From the NCBI GenBank assembly GCA_036555125.1, contig DATBLY010000051.1, forward strand, positions 1-24,991: a stretch of 24,991 nt of DNA, given 5' to 3'. This DNA is from DATBLY01 sp036555125. Its GTDB lineage: Bacteria; Actinomycetota; UBA4738; HRBIN12. Below, in pieces: positions 14,610 to 22,622 of this stretch. Position numbers and translations under genes: made by a program. The notes under the pieces are model-generated. The model made no database searches and was not told the origin of the DNA. It saw only the letters and a list, made by a program, of their open reading frames with translations. Position 1 is the first letter of the stretch, and every line of letters starts with the position of its first letter.

Positions 14610-17056
14610 GCCGCGCCGAGTCGGCCCGGCTCGCGGTCCGCAAGGTCCTGCGCAACGCGCGGGACAAGAACAAGTGGCGCAAGATCGTCCGGTTCCGCCT
14701 CTGGATGCCGGTCGTCCTGCAGATCCTCCTGATCGTCGCCGTGATCGTCTACACGAACACGCGATTCCCCGGCTTCATGAACAGCCGCAACGTCGAGAAC
14801 GTGCTGTTCCTGGCCGTGCCGCTCGCGATCGTCGCCATCGGCCAGACGCATGCCCTGCTCGTGGGGTTCCTCGACCTCTCGGTGGGGGCGATGGTCACCC
14901 TCGGCGTGGTGATCGCCTCGTTCCTGATCGGCCCCGGGTCCACGACGGGCGAGATCGTGGTCGGCGCCGGGGTCATCGTCCTGGCGGGGAGCGCGCTCGG
15001 CCTCGTGAACGGCGGGATCGTCCTCGGGCTCAAGATCCCGTCGATCATCGCGACCCTGGCGACCCTCAGCATCCTGAGCGGGATCTCGCTGACGCTCCGG
15101 GAGACGCCCGGCGGACAGATCGACCGCGCCTTCACCTCCTGGCTCTCCGCCGCGATCGGCCCGATCCCGGTCGCGTTCATCGCGGTGATCGTCGGCGCGA
15201 TCGCGCTCGACTACTGGCTCCATGCGAGCGGCTCCGGCCTGCAGCTACGCGCGGCCGGGTTCGACGAACGGTCGGCGAAGCGCGGCGGCGTGCGCACGAC
15301 GTGGGAGCGGGCGCGGGCGCTCGTGCTGTCGGGGCTGTTCGCGGCGCTGGCCTCGTTCTTCGTGATGGCGCGATCCGGGATCGGCAACGCACAGATCGGC
15401 GACAGCTACGCGCTCGCCAGCATCACCGCCGCCGTGCTGGGAGGGGCGGCGCTCTCCGGGGGCCGAGCGACGTTCATCGGCGCCTCGGTCGCGTCGGTGC
15501 TGCTCGCGCTGATCATCACGGCGTTGCCGTTCCTGAACCTGTCCGCCGAGTACGGGCTGATGATCACCGGCGTCCTCGTCCTGCTGGGCATCGTCCTGTT
15601 CCAGCTGGGCGACCTGAAGGAGCTCGTGAAGCGGAACTACAAGCGGGCGCGGCGCATGGTCGTGGGCAGCCGTCCACCCAAGGCCGCGGATATCCCGGAG
15701 CTCTATCCCTCGGACGTCGACTTCGCGGTCGCGCCGACGGGGCGGACGCTCGTCCGCGGGGGGATCGTCCTCAGCCTCGACCCCGGGGTCGGCGACTTCC
15801 GGACCGGCGACGTGCTGATCGACGAAGATCGGATCGTCGCGGTCGCGCCGAGCCTGTCGGCAGCGGACGCCGAGGTGATCGACGCGACCGGGATGATCGT
15901 GATGCCCGGCTTCGTCGACACGCATCGCCACATCTGGGAAGGGCTGCTGCGCAACATCGGCACGGACGTTCCGCTCGAGGGACGCTCGAGCTACATCTCG
16001 TTCGTCCTGCACAAGCTCGCGCCGGCCTTCCGGCCCGAGGACGCGTACATAGGTGACCTGATCTCGGCGCTCGGCGCGATCGACGCCGGCGTCACCACGC
16101 TCCTGGATTGGTCGCACATCCAGGGCTCGCCCGCCCACACCGACGCGGTGATCCAGGCGCTGGAGGACTCCGGCCTGCGCGCGATCTTCGCCTACGGGTT
16201 CCCGTGGTGGGGCAAATGGGAGGAGCGCCAGCCGAGCTGGTTCGTCCGCGCGGCGACGGAGCATTTCTCCACGAAGGACCAGAAGCTCACGCTGGCGCTG
16301 GCCGCGCCGGGGCCCGAGTTCACGGACTTCGAGGTCTCGCGCGACCACTGGAAGCTCGCCCGCGAGGCGGATGCGCGGATCACGACCCACGTCGGCGTCG
16401 GCAGCTACGGGATGGACGGGAAGGTCCAAGAGATGGGCGAGGCGGGCCTGCTCGGTCCGGACACGACCTACATCCACTGCACGACCCTGAACGACACCGA
16501 GATCCAGATGATCGTCGACACGGGGGGAACGGTTTCGCTGGCGTCGCCGGTGGAGATGATGATGGGCCACGGGATGCCGCCGATCCAGAAATTCCTGGAC
16601 CGCGGCCTCGCGCCCAGCCTGTCCGTCGACGTCGAGACGAACGTCCCGAACGACATGTTCAACCAGATGCGCTCGGTGCTTGCGCTGCAGCGGGCGACGG
16701 CGACCGCCCAGGGGAAGGCGCCGATGTCGACGCGGGACGTGCTGGCCTGCGCGACGATCGAGGGCGCGAAGGCGGTCGGGCTGGACGACAAGGTCGGGAC
16801 GCTCACGCCGGGCAAGCAGGCGGACGTGATCCTGCTGCGCACGGACCGGTTGAACGTGACCCCGCTGAACGACCCGGCGACCGCCGTGGTCGCCGGGATG
16901 GATACCGGCAACGTGGACACGGTGCTGATCGCCGGGCGCGTGATGAAGCGGAAGGGGGAACTGCTGCACGTCGACTGGCCCGCCGCCAAGCGCATGGCCT
17001 CCGAGTCGCGCGACGCGGTCGTGCAGCGCTCGGGGTTCAAGGTTCCGAGCATCTGA
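14606..17056 (+). CDS. Fusion: ABC permease (RbsC-type) joined to an ATZ/TRZ-type amidohydrolase, paralogue B
   Basis: One uninterrupted frame encodes 816 residues. Residues 1-345 form an RbsC-family permease: hydrophobic segments from about 33, IGQTHALLVGFLDLSVGAM (78-96), and the ATPase-contact loop GLQLRAAGFDERSAKRGGV (211-229). A basic linker (338-352) and a Pro-rich linker (353-378) lead into a complete amidohydrolase (379-816). Metal residues: H440/H442 in VDTHRHIW, H595 in ITTHVGVG, H624 in YIHCTT, D675 in SVDVETN. The HxxE Glu is absent (Val); E650 in SPVEMMMGHG is kept in the paralogues. Family permeases end in the cytoplasm, so the hydrolase should face the inside, next to the pore exit. 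Internal ATG 15656 and GTG 15662 have no convincing ribosome site, so separate translation looks unlikely. A lost stop codon through sequencing error remains possible. It overlaps the ATPase by ATGA. Confidence 0.85.
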   Translation: MSRAESARLAVRKVLRNARDKNKWRKIVRFRLWMPVVLQILLIVAVIVYTNTRFPGFMNSRNVENVLFLAVPLAIVAIGQTHALLVGFLDLSVGAMVTLGVVIASFLIGPGSTTGEIVVGAGVIVLAGSALGLVNGGIVLGLKIPSIIATLATLSILSGISLTLRETPGGQIDRAFTSWLSAAIGPIPVAFIAVIVGAIALDYWLHASGSGLQLRAAGFDERSAKRGGVRTTWERARALVLSGLFAALASFFVMARSGIGNAQIGDSYALASITAAVLGGAALSGGRATFIGASVASVLLALIITALPFLNLSAEYGLMITGVLVLLGIVLFQLGDLKELVKRNYKRARRMVVGSRPPKAADIPELYPSDVDFAVAPTGRTLVRGGIVLSLDPGVGDFRTGDVLIDEDRIVAVAPSLSAADAEVIDATGMIVMPGFVDTHRHIWEGLLRNIGTDVPLEGRSSYISFVLHKLAPAFRPEDAYIGDLISALGAIDAGVTTLLDWSHIQGSPAHTDAVIQALEDSGLRAIFAYGFPWWGKWEERQPSWFVRAATEHFSTKDQKLTLALAAPGPEFTDFEVSRDHWKLAREADARITTHVGVGSYGMDGKVQEMGEAGLLGPDTTYIHCTTLNDTEIQMIVDTGGTVSLASPVEMMMGHGMPPIQKFLDRGLAPSLSVDVETNVPNDMFNQMRSVLALQRATATAQGKAPMSTRDVLACATIEGAKAVGLDDKVGTLTPGKQADVILLRTDRLNVTPLNDPATAVVAGMDTGNVDTVLIAGRVMKRKGELLHVDWPAAKRMASESRDAVVQRSGFKVPSI

Positions 17057-17091
17057 TGGGCGGACACGGAACGGGAGAGAGGGGATCGCTG

Positions 17092-18351
17092 ATGAGCTCG
17101 TACGGCTTCCCGGTGGCGACCACCCCGGCGCCAGGCATCGCCGGCGTCGACTGGGAGGTCCGGGTCGACTTCGAACGCCTGCGTACCTATCGGCTCGACC
17201 GCGCCCGCCAGGCGCTCGAGGCCTCGGAGCTGGGGGCGCTGTTGCTGTTCGAGACCAGCAACATCCGCTACGTGACCGCCACGCAGATCGGATATTGGGC
17301 GTTCAACAAGGGCGAGCGGTACGCGCTGCTCACGCGCACGGGCCGCCCCAGGATCTTCGACTTCGGCTCGGCCGCGAAGGCCCACCGGCTGCAGCTGCCG
17401 CACCTGTACGACGAGACGAACGCGGTCGGCGGCAACACGGGCCTGCAGGGCGCGATCCACCCGCGCGTCGGCCTGCAGGCGCGTGCCGCGCGGGAGATCC
17501 GCTCGATCATGAAGGAGGACGGCGTCGGCGACCTTCCCCTGGGGGTGGACGTGGCCGAGACGTCGGTCTTCCTGGCGCTCGCGGAGGCGGGCGTCCAGGT
17601 CCGCGACGGTCAGCAGGTGATGGCCGACGCACGGGAGATCAAGAGCCCCGACGAGATCACGCTGTTGACGCAGGCCTGCGCGATGGTGGACGGGGTCTAC
17701 CAGGACATCTTCGAGGCCCTCAAGCCCGGTGTCCGCGAGAGCGACATCGTCGCGCTCGCGCACGCACGCCTGTTCGAGATGGGCTCGGAGTTCGTCGAGG
17801 CGATCAACTCGATCGCCGGCGAGCGCTGCAGCCCGCACCCGCACGTCTTCTCGGACCGCCTGATCCGGCCCGGGGACCAGGCGTACTTCGACATCATCCA
17901 CGTCTTCAACGGCTACCGGACCTGCTACTACCGGACGTTCGTCGTCGGGCGCGCGACGACCGCGCAGCGGGACGCGTTCAAGCGGTCGCGCGAGTGGATG
18001 GACGTGGCGATCGACCTGGTGAAGCCCGGCGCCTCCACCGACCAGATCGCGGCGGTGTGGCCGAAGGCCGAGGAGTTCGGGTTCAAGGACGAGATGGACG
18101 CGTTCGGGCTGCAGTTCGGCCACGGCGTCGGGGTGAGCCTGCACGAGCGGCCCATCATCACGCGTCTGAACTCGTTCGTGGACCCGCTGGAGATCAAGGA
18201 GGGCATGCTGTTCGCGCTCGAGACGTACTGTCCCGCAGAAGATGGGCGGTCGGCGGCGCGGATCGAGGAGGAGGTCGTGGTGACGGCCGACGGGTGCCGC
18301 GTGATCACGCTGTTCCCGTGCGAAGAGCTGATGGTCGCGAACGAATACTGA
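17092..18351 (+). CDS. M24 family creatinase/Xaa-Pro peptidase-like protein
   Basis: The complete 419-residue protein has a creatinase-type N-terminal domain (about 25-175, ALEASELGALLLFETSNIRY split as ALEASELGALLL and FETSNIRYVTA) and a pita-bread catalytic domain (about 190-415). Ligand positions: D267 in YFDIIH, then C278 in TCYYRT exactly 11 residues later where the second metal Asp belongs, H344 in GHGVG, E377 in FALETY and E392 in RIEEEV. Loss of that Asp makes a normal two-metal centre doubtful; creatinase is a known metal-free member that cleaves a guanidino C-N bond. A C-N hydrolase acting on a product of the amidohydrolases is a fair inference. ATG 17092 follows GAGAGAGGGG; ATG 17056 overlapping the previous stop has no good ribosome site. 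Confidence 0.88.
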   Translation: MSSYGFPVATTPAPGIAGVDWEVRVDFERLRTYRLDRARQALEASELGALLLFETSNIRYVTATQIGYWAFNKGERYALLTRTGRPRIFDFGSAAKAHRLQLPHLYDETNAVGGNTGLQGAIHPRVGLQARAAREIRSIMKEDGVGDLPLGVDVAETSVFLALAEAGVQVRDGQQVMADAREIKSPDEITLLTQACAMVDGVYQDIFEALKPGVRESDIVALAHARLFEMGSEFVEAINSIAGERCSPHPHVFSDRLIRPGDQAYFDIIHVFNGYRTCYYRTFVVGRATTAQRDAFKRSREWMDVAIDLVKPGASTDQIAAVWPKAEEFGFKDEMDAFGLQFGHGVGVSLHERPIITRLNSFVDPLEIKEGMLFALETYCPAEDGRSAARIEEEVVVTADGCRVITLFPCEELMVANEY

Positions 18352-18361
18352 GGTGGAGGCG

Positions 18362-19360
18362 ATGGCGGACACGATGACGGTGGCGGACCTCGAGACCCGG
18401 CTCGCGATCTACCGGATGATGCAGGAGGGGCGCCTGTTCGAGAAGCGGGCCCACGACCTGTTCCTGGAGGGCCTCGTGAAGGGGACCTCGCACCTCGGGA
18501 TCGGGCAGGAGGCGGTGGCCGCCGGGTTCGCGGCCGCGATGCGGTCCGACGACATGGTGTTCTGCACGTACCGCGGGCACGTCCACACCCTGCTCCGCGG
18601 GGCGCCGATGGCCGCCCTGATGGGCGAGCTCCTGGGGCGGGCCACCGGGATCTGCGGCGGCAAGGGCGGCTCGATGCACCTGACCGACGTCGCGCACCAC
18701 GCGATGGGGTCCTACGCGATCGTCGGCGCGCACATGCCGATCGCCGCGGGCGCGGCGTGGGCCGCGCAGGCCCGGGGGACGGGCCAGGTCGCCGTCTGCT
18801 TCTTCGGCGACGGGACGACGAACATCGGGGCGTTCCACGAGGCGCTGAACCTGGCGAAGATCTGGGAGCTGCCGGTCGTCTTCGTCTGCGAGAACAACCT
18901 GTACATGGAGTACACGGCCATCGCCGACGTGACGGCGGTGGAGCATCCCGCTGCCGACCGCGCCGCCGCGTACGGCCTGGAGTCGATCCTGATCGACGGG
19001 AACGACGCCGACGTGGTCCACGCCACGGCGGTCCGCACGATCGAGCGCGCCCGCTCCGGCGGTGGCCCGTCGCTCGTGGAGGCGGTCACCTACCGGCACG
19101 GCGGCCACTCGCGCGCCGACCCAGGCAAGTACCGGCCGGACGAGGAGGTCGCGGACTGGCTCTCACGGGACCCGGTCCCGGCGTACGCCGAGCGGCTGAT
19201 CGCCGACGGCGCGGACCGCGAGACGGTGCAGGGCATCGATCGCGACGTGCAGGCGGCGGTCGACGCGGCCACCGAGGAGGCCAAGGCGGCGCCGTTCCCG
19301 GATCCGGACACGCTCGACACCGAGCTCTGGGCCGACGGGGGGTCCGCATGGCGGAACTGA
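18362..19360 (+). CDS. TPP-dependent dehydrogenase E1 component, alpha subunit (pyruvate/acetoin dehydrogenase type)
   Basis: The 332-residue subunit of a heterotetrameric 2-oxoacid or acetoin dehydrogenase E1 carries the thiamine-diphosphate/Mg motif GDGTTNIGAFHEALN (149-163) ending in CENN (176-179). Substrate-channel elements are YRGHVHTLLRG (70-80), GGKGGSMHL (99-107) and HHAMGSYAIVG (112-122). The activation loop RHGGHSRADPGKYR sits near 240-253. The enzyme decarboxylates or cleaves its substrate and normally passes the acyl unit to a lipoyl E2, which is not in this window. ATG 18362 is preceded by AGGTGGAGG; a GTG at 18353 is in frame but begins inside that site. It overlaps the beta subunit by 13 bases. 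Confidence 0.93.
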   Translation: MADTMTVADLETRLAIYRMMQEGRLFEKRAHDLFLEGLVKGTSHLGIGQEAVAAGFAAAMRSDDMVFCTYRGHVHTLLRGAPMAALMGELLGRATGICGGKGGSMHLTDVAHHAMGSYAIVGAHMPIAAGAAWAAQARGTGQVAVCFFGDGTTNIGAFHEALNLAKIWELPVVFVCENNLYMEYTAIADVTAVEHPAADRAAAYGLESILIDGNDADVVHATAVRTIERARSGGGPSLVEAVTYRHGGHSRADPGKYRPDEEVADWLSRDPVPAYAERLIADGADRETVQGIDRDVQAAVDAATEEAKAAPFPDPDTLDTELWADGGSAWRN

Positions 19361-20322
19361 CCTACCGCGAGGCGGTCGCACGCGCGATCGCCCAGGAGAT
19401 GGAGCGCGACCCGACGGTCTTCTTCCTGGGCGAGGACGTCGCGGCGGCCGGCGGCGTCTTCAAGACGACCGAGGGCCTGCTGGAGCGGTTCGGCTCCGAG
19501 CGCGTGCGCGACACGCCGATCAGCGAGCAGGCCATCATCGGCGCCGCGATGGGGGCCGCGATGAACGGCCTGCGGCCGATCGCGGAGCTGATGTTCAGCG
19601 ACTTCTTCGCGGTCTGCTGGGACCTCGTCGCGAACCAGATCGCGAAGGCGCGCTACATGACGAACGGCCAGGTCGCGCTGCCGCTCGTGATCCGCACGGC
19701 GAACGGCGGCGGCGTACGGTTCGGCGCGCAGCACTCGCAGAGCGTCGAGACGTGGATGATGGCGATCCCCGGCCTGAAGGTCGTGGTCCCGTCGACGCCC
19801 GTCGACCTCATCGGCCTGATGGCGGCCGCGGTCCGAGCCCCCGATCCGGTGATCGTCGTGGAGCCGAAGGTGCTGTACGCGACGAAGGGCGAGGTACCCG
19901 ACGGCGAGGTCGTCGACGAGCTGGGGGTGGCCCGGACCGTCCGGAACGGCGAGGACGTCACGGTCGTCGCCCTCGGCGCGATGGTGCCGAAGGCGATCGA
20001 CGCGGCGGGGCACCTCGCCCAGGAGGGGATCTCGGCCGACGTGATCGACCTGCGGTCGCTGGTCCCGCTCGACGTGCGCTCGATCCTCGGCTCGGTCGAG
20101 CGGACGGGTCACCTCGTGACCGTCGAGGAGAACCCGCGTCTGTGCGGCTGGGGCGCGGAGGTCGCATCCATCGTGGCCGACGAGGGGTTCTTCGCCCTCG
20201 ACGGGCCGATCACGCGGGTGACGACGCCGCACCTCCCGCTCCCGGCGGCCGACGTGTTGGAGGACGCGGCTATCCCGTCGGTCGAGCGGATCGTCGAGGG
20301 CGTCCGGCGAGCCGTGTCGTAG
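19348..20322 (+). CDS. TPP-dependent dehydrogenase E1 component, beta subunit
   Basis: The 324-residue partner of the alpha subunit has a transketolase-like pyrimidine-binding domain (YREAVARAIAQEM; GEDV at 28-31; DTPISEQAIIGAAMG at 55-69, with E60 as the cofactor-activating Glu) and a C-terminal transketolase domain (VTVVALGAMV; VIDLRSLVPLD; VTVEEN). The ARYMTNGQVALPLVIRTANGGG region (ARYMTNGQ, LPLVIRTANGGG) is typical of acetoin/pyruvate/branched-chain E1 beta chains. The start ATG lies within the end of the alpha gene, so expression is coupled. No E2 (lipoyl acyltransferase) or E3 follows; an amidohydrolase comes next, which is unusual for this complex. It may borrow a chromosomal E2/E3 or act without one. 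Confidence 0.93.
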   Translation: MAELTYREAVARAIAQEMERDPTVFFLGEDVAAAGGVFKTTEGLLERFGSERVRDTPISEQAIIGAAMGAAMNGLRPIAELMFSDFFAVCWDLVANQIAKARYMTNGQVALPLVIRTANGGGVRFGAQHSQSVETWMMAIPGLKVVVPSTPVDLIGLMAAAVRAPDPVIVVEPKVLYATKGEVPDGEVVDELGVARTVRNGEDVTVVALGAMVPKAIDAAGHLAQEGISADVIDLRSLVPLDVRSILGSVERTGHLVTVEENPRLCGWGAEVASIVADEGFFALDGPITRVTTPHLPLPAADVLEDAAIPSVERIVEGVRRAVS

Positions 20323-20352
20323 GGACCAGAGCCAGAGACGGAGGGAGCAGGC

Positions 20353-21717
20353 ATGGCCGATCGCATCCTGTTGCAGGGCGGGCACGTGCTCTCGGTCGAC
20401 CCGGCGATCGGGGACATCCCCGGCGGCGACGTCCTGATCGAGAACGACATGATCGCGGAGGTCGGCGCGGGCCTGTCCGCCGACGCCGAGGTGATCGACT
20501 GCACCGGCGACATCGTGATCCCCGGGTTCATCGACACCCACCGCCACACGTGGGAGACGGCGATCCGCAGCTGCGCGCCGGACGCGACGCTCGACGACTA
20601 CTTCGTCGAGGTGCTGGACAGCTTCGCGCCGCTGTACCGGGCCGCCGACGTGTACGCGAGCAACCTCGCCGGCGCCCTCGAGTGCCTGAACGCCGGCATC
20701 ACCACGCTGCTCGACTGGTCGCACATCAACAACACGCCGGAGCATCCGGATGCCGCGATCGAGGGGCTGCTCGAGTCGGGCATCCGGGCCGTGTACGCGT
20801 ACGGCAGCGCGAACACGTCGCTCGCCGACTACTGGTTCAACAGCTCGATCGCGATCCCGCGCGACGACGTCCAGCGGATCCGGGACGTCTACATGTCCTC
20901 GAGCGACCAGCTGCTGACGATGGCGCTCGCGACGAGGGGCCCCGGGTTCACGCAGGACGACGTCGTGCGCCAGGAATGGGGGATGGCGCGCGACCTGGGG
21001 ATCCCGATCACGACCCATTTCGCGATGGGCAAGCTGGCGGGCAAGTGGAGCATGGTGAAGCAGCTGGAGGGGCTCGGACTGCTGGGCGACGACACGACGT
21101 ACATCCACTCCTGCTACCTGAGCGAGGAGGAGTGGGAGCTGGTGGCGCGGTCGAAGGGGAAGATCTCGATCGCGCCGCAGGTCGAGATGCAGATGGGACA
21201 CGGCTGGCCGCCGTTCATGAAGGCGCGCGCCCACGGCCTGCGCCCGGCGCTGTCGATCGACGTCGTGACGACGGTGCCCGGCGACATGTTCACGCAGATG
21301 CGCTGCGGCTTCGCCGAGGAGCGGTGGAGGTCGAACGACGCCGTCTGGGAGAGCGAGGAGCCGTTCCCGGCCGACGGCCTGACGGCCCGCGACATGCTGA
21401 CGATGGCCACCCTCGACGGCGCCCACGTGGCCGGGCTCGAGGACCGGACGGGGTCGCTCACGCCCGGCAAGCAGGCCGACATCGTCGTGATCGACGGCAA
21501 GGCCCCCGGGACCGCGCCGGTGATCGATCCGGTCGGGACCGTGGTGCTCGCCGCCGACGTCTCGAACGTCGACACGGTCATCGTCGGGGGGCGCGTCCAC
21601 AAGCGCGACGGGAAGCTGACCGGGGACTGGGGCTCGGCGCTCGCGAAGGTCGAGGCGTCCAGCGCCTACCTGCGCGACGCGCTGGCGCGGGCGAAGGCTG
21701 AGGGGGACGCCTCGTGA
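20353..21717 (+). CDS. ATZ/TRZ-type amidohydrolase, paralogue C
   Basis: The 454-residue protein is closely similar in plan to the hydrolase half of the fusion: LLQGGHVLSVDP, PGFIDTHRHTWE (H63, H65), NAGITTLLDWSHIN (113-126), ITTHFAMG (H222), TTYIHSCYLSEEE (H252), APQVEMQMGHGWPP (E278) and SIDVVTTVPGDMFTQMR (D303). The HxxE Glu is replaced by Met, and the EMxMGHG Glu is conserved, as in the fusion. The C-terminal GSLTPGKQADIVVID is the usual closing strand. A 30-base gap after the E1 beta gene contains GGAGGGAG before the ATG. The two close paralogues could act on successive or alternative substrates, or form mixed oligomers. Often such proteins are labelled cytosine or MTA/SAH deaminase by homology; I would not take that as the activity. 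Confidence 0.9.
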   Translation: MADRILLQGGHVLSVDPAIGDIPGGDVLIENDMIAEVGAGLSADAEVIDCTGDIVIPGFIDTHRHTWETAIRSCAPDATLDDYFVEVLDSFAPLYRAADVYASNLAGALECLNAGITTLLDWSHINNTPEHPDAAIEGLLESGIRAVYAYGSANTSLADYWFNSSIAIPRDDVQRIRDVYMSSSDQLLTMALATRGPGFTQDDVVRQEWGMARDLGIPITTHFAMGKLAGKWSMVKQLEGLGLLGDDTTYIHSCYLSEEEWELVARSKGKISIAPQVEMQMGHGWPPFMKARAHGLRPALSIDVVTTVPGDMFTQMRCGFAEERWRSNDAVWESEEPFPADGLTARDMLTMATLDGAHVAGLEDRTGSLTPGKQADIVVIDGKAPGTAPVIDPVGTVVLAADVSNVDTVIVGGRVHKRDGKLTGDWGSALAKVEASSAYLRDALARAKAEGDAS

Positions 21718-22616
21718 CGGCTTCCCGCCACCTGGTCCGCCCGGGACGCGAGCTGGAGCTGATCCCCCAGACGATGGGCCTGGGGGCCGAGGGGCTCCGC
21801 CGGTGGTCGATCGTGGACGAGACGGTGCCCGGCGCCGTGCACACGGGCTTCGGGATCGTCGAGCTCGCACCGGGTGGCCGGGTCCCCTGGCACGTCCACA
21901 GCTACGAGGACAGCCTCTACGTGCTGGAGGGCGAGGTCGTCGTGGACACGGGCGACCGCGCGAACCTCCTGCGGCCGGGCGACTACGGCGTGAGCGCCGT
22001 GGGCCAGCCGCACGCCCTGCGCAACGTCGGCGACGTCCCGGTGCGCTGGGCGCAGATGCTCGCGCCGCAACCGCGCTCGCGCGTCGGCGGCGACACCTAC
22101 GCGGTGCCGGCGCTCCCGGAGCTCGAGCCGACGCCGATCGACGTGCGCGACCCGCGGACGCGGTCGTTCGGGCACATCGACCCCGGGAACATGGAGGTCG
22201 ACCGGCAGACGCAGGACATGCTCGCCGTCTCGGCCAGCATGCGGACGGCGCTGCTGGTGTACAGCGGGATCACCGTGAAGATGATGATCGACTCCGACCT
22301 GGGCGCGCACCTGCTCACGACGTTCATGGTCCAGTACGAGCCGAACGGCCTGGCCGGGCGGCACGACCACGCGTACGAGGAGACGTACCTGATCCTCGAG
22401 GGCGAGGTCGACGCGGAGTTCGACGGCGAGAGGTATCACCTCGTCCCCGGCGACGTCGCGTGGGCCGGCGTCGGGTGCGTCCACGCCTTCACGAACACCG
22501 GGCCCGGGATCGTGCGCTGGCTGGAGACCCAGGCCCCGCAGCCCCCGTCGCGCCACTCGTACCGGTTCGCGCGCGACTGGGAGTACCTCACCGATAGGCT
22601 CTCGGAGGAAGGATGA
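21714..22616 (+). CDS. Bicupin protein (two metal-binding cupin domains)
   Basis: The 300-residue protein has two cupins. Domain 1 (about 45-118): PWHVHSYEDSLYVLEGEV gives H60, H62 and, at the usual Glu position, D66; the last ligand is H100 in VGQPHALRN. Domain 2 (about 200-270): GRHDHAYEETYLILEGEV gives H217, H219 and E223, with H257 in VGCVHAFTN. The C-terminal site is therefore canonical and the N-terminal one slightly altered. Bicupins include gentisate dioxygenase, quercetinase, oxalate decarboxylase and (S)-ureidoglycine aminohydrolase. The last would suit a C-N-bond pathway with several amidohydrolases, but I see no motif that decides. The GTG start overlaps the previous stop (GTGA), preceded by AGGGGG. 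Confidence 0.85.
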   Translation: MTASRHLVRPGRELELIPQTMGLGAEGLRRWSIVDETVPGAVHTGFGIVELAPGGRVPWHVHSYEDSLYVLEGEVVVDTGDRANLLRPGDYGVSAVGQPHALRNVGDVPVRWAQMLAPQPRSRVGGDTYAVPALPELEPTPIDVRDPRTRSFGHIDPGNMEVDRQTQDMLAVSASMRTALLVYSGITVKMMIDSDLGAHLLTTFMVQYEPNGLAGRHDHAYEETYLILEGEVDAEFDGERYHLVPGDVAWAGVGCVHAFTNTGPGIVRWLETQAPQPPSRHSYRFARDWEYLTDRLSEEG

Positions 22617-22622
22617 GCGCGG

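Noticed and set aside
19090..21870. A 926-codon open frame on the minus strand
   Set aside because: It is antisense to E1 beta, amidohydrolase C and neighbours; composition is His/Asp/Arg-rich and no motif is present.
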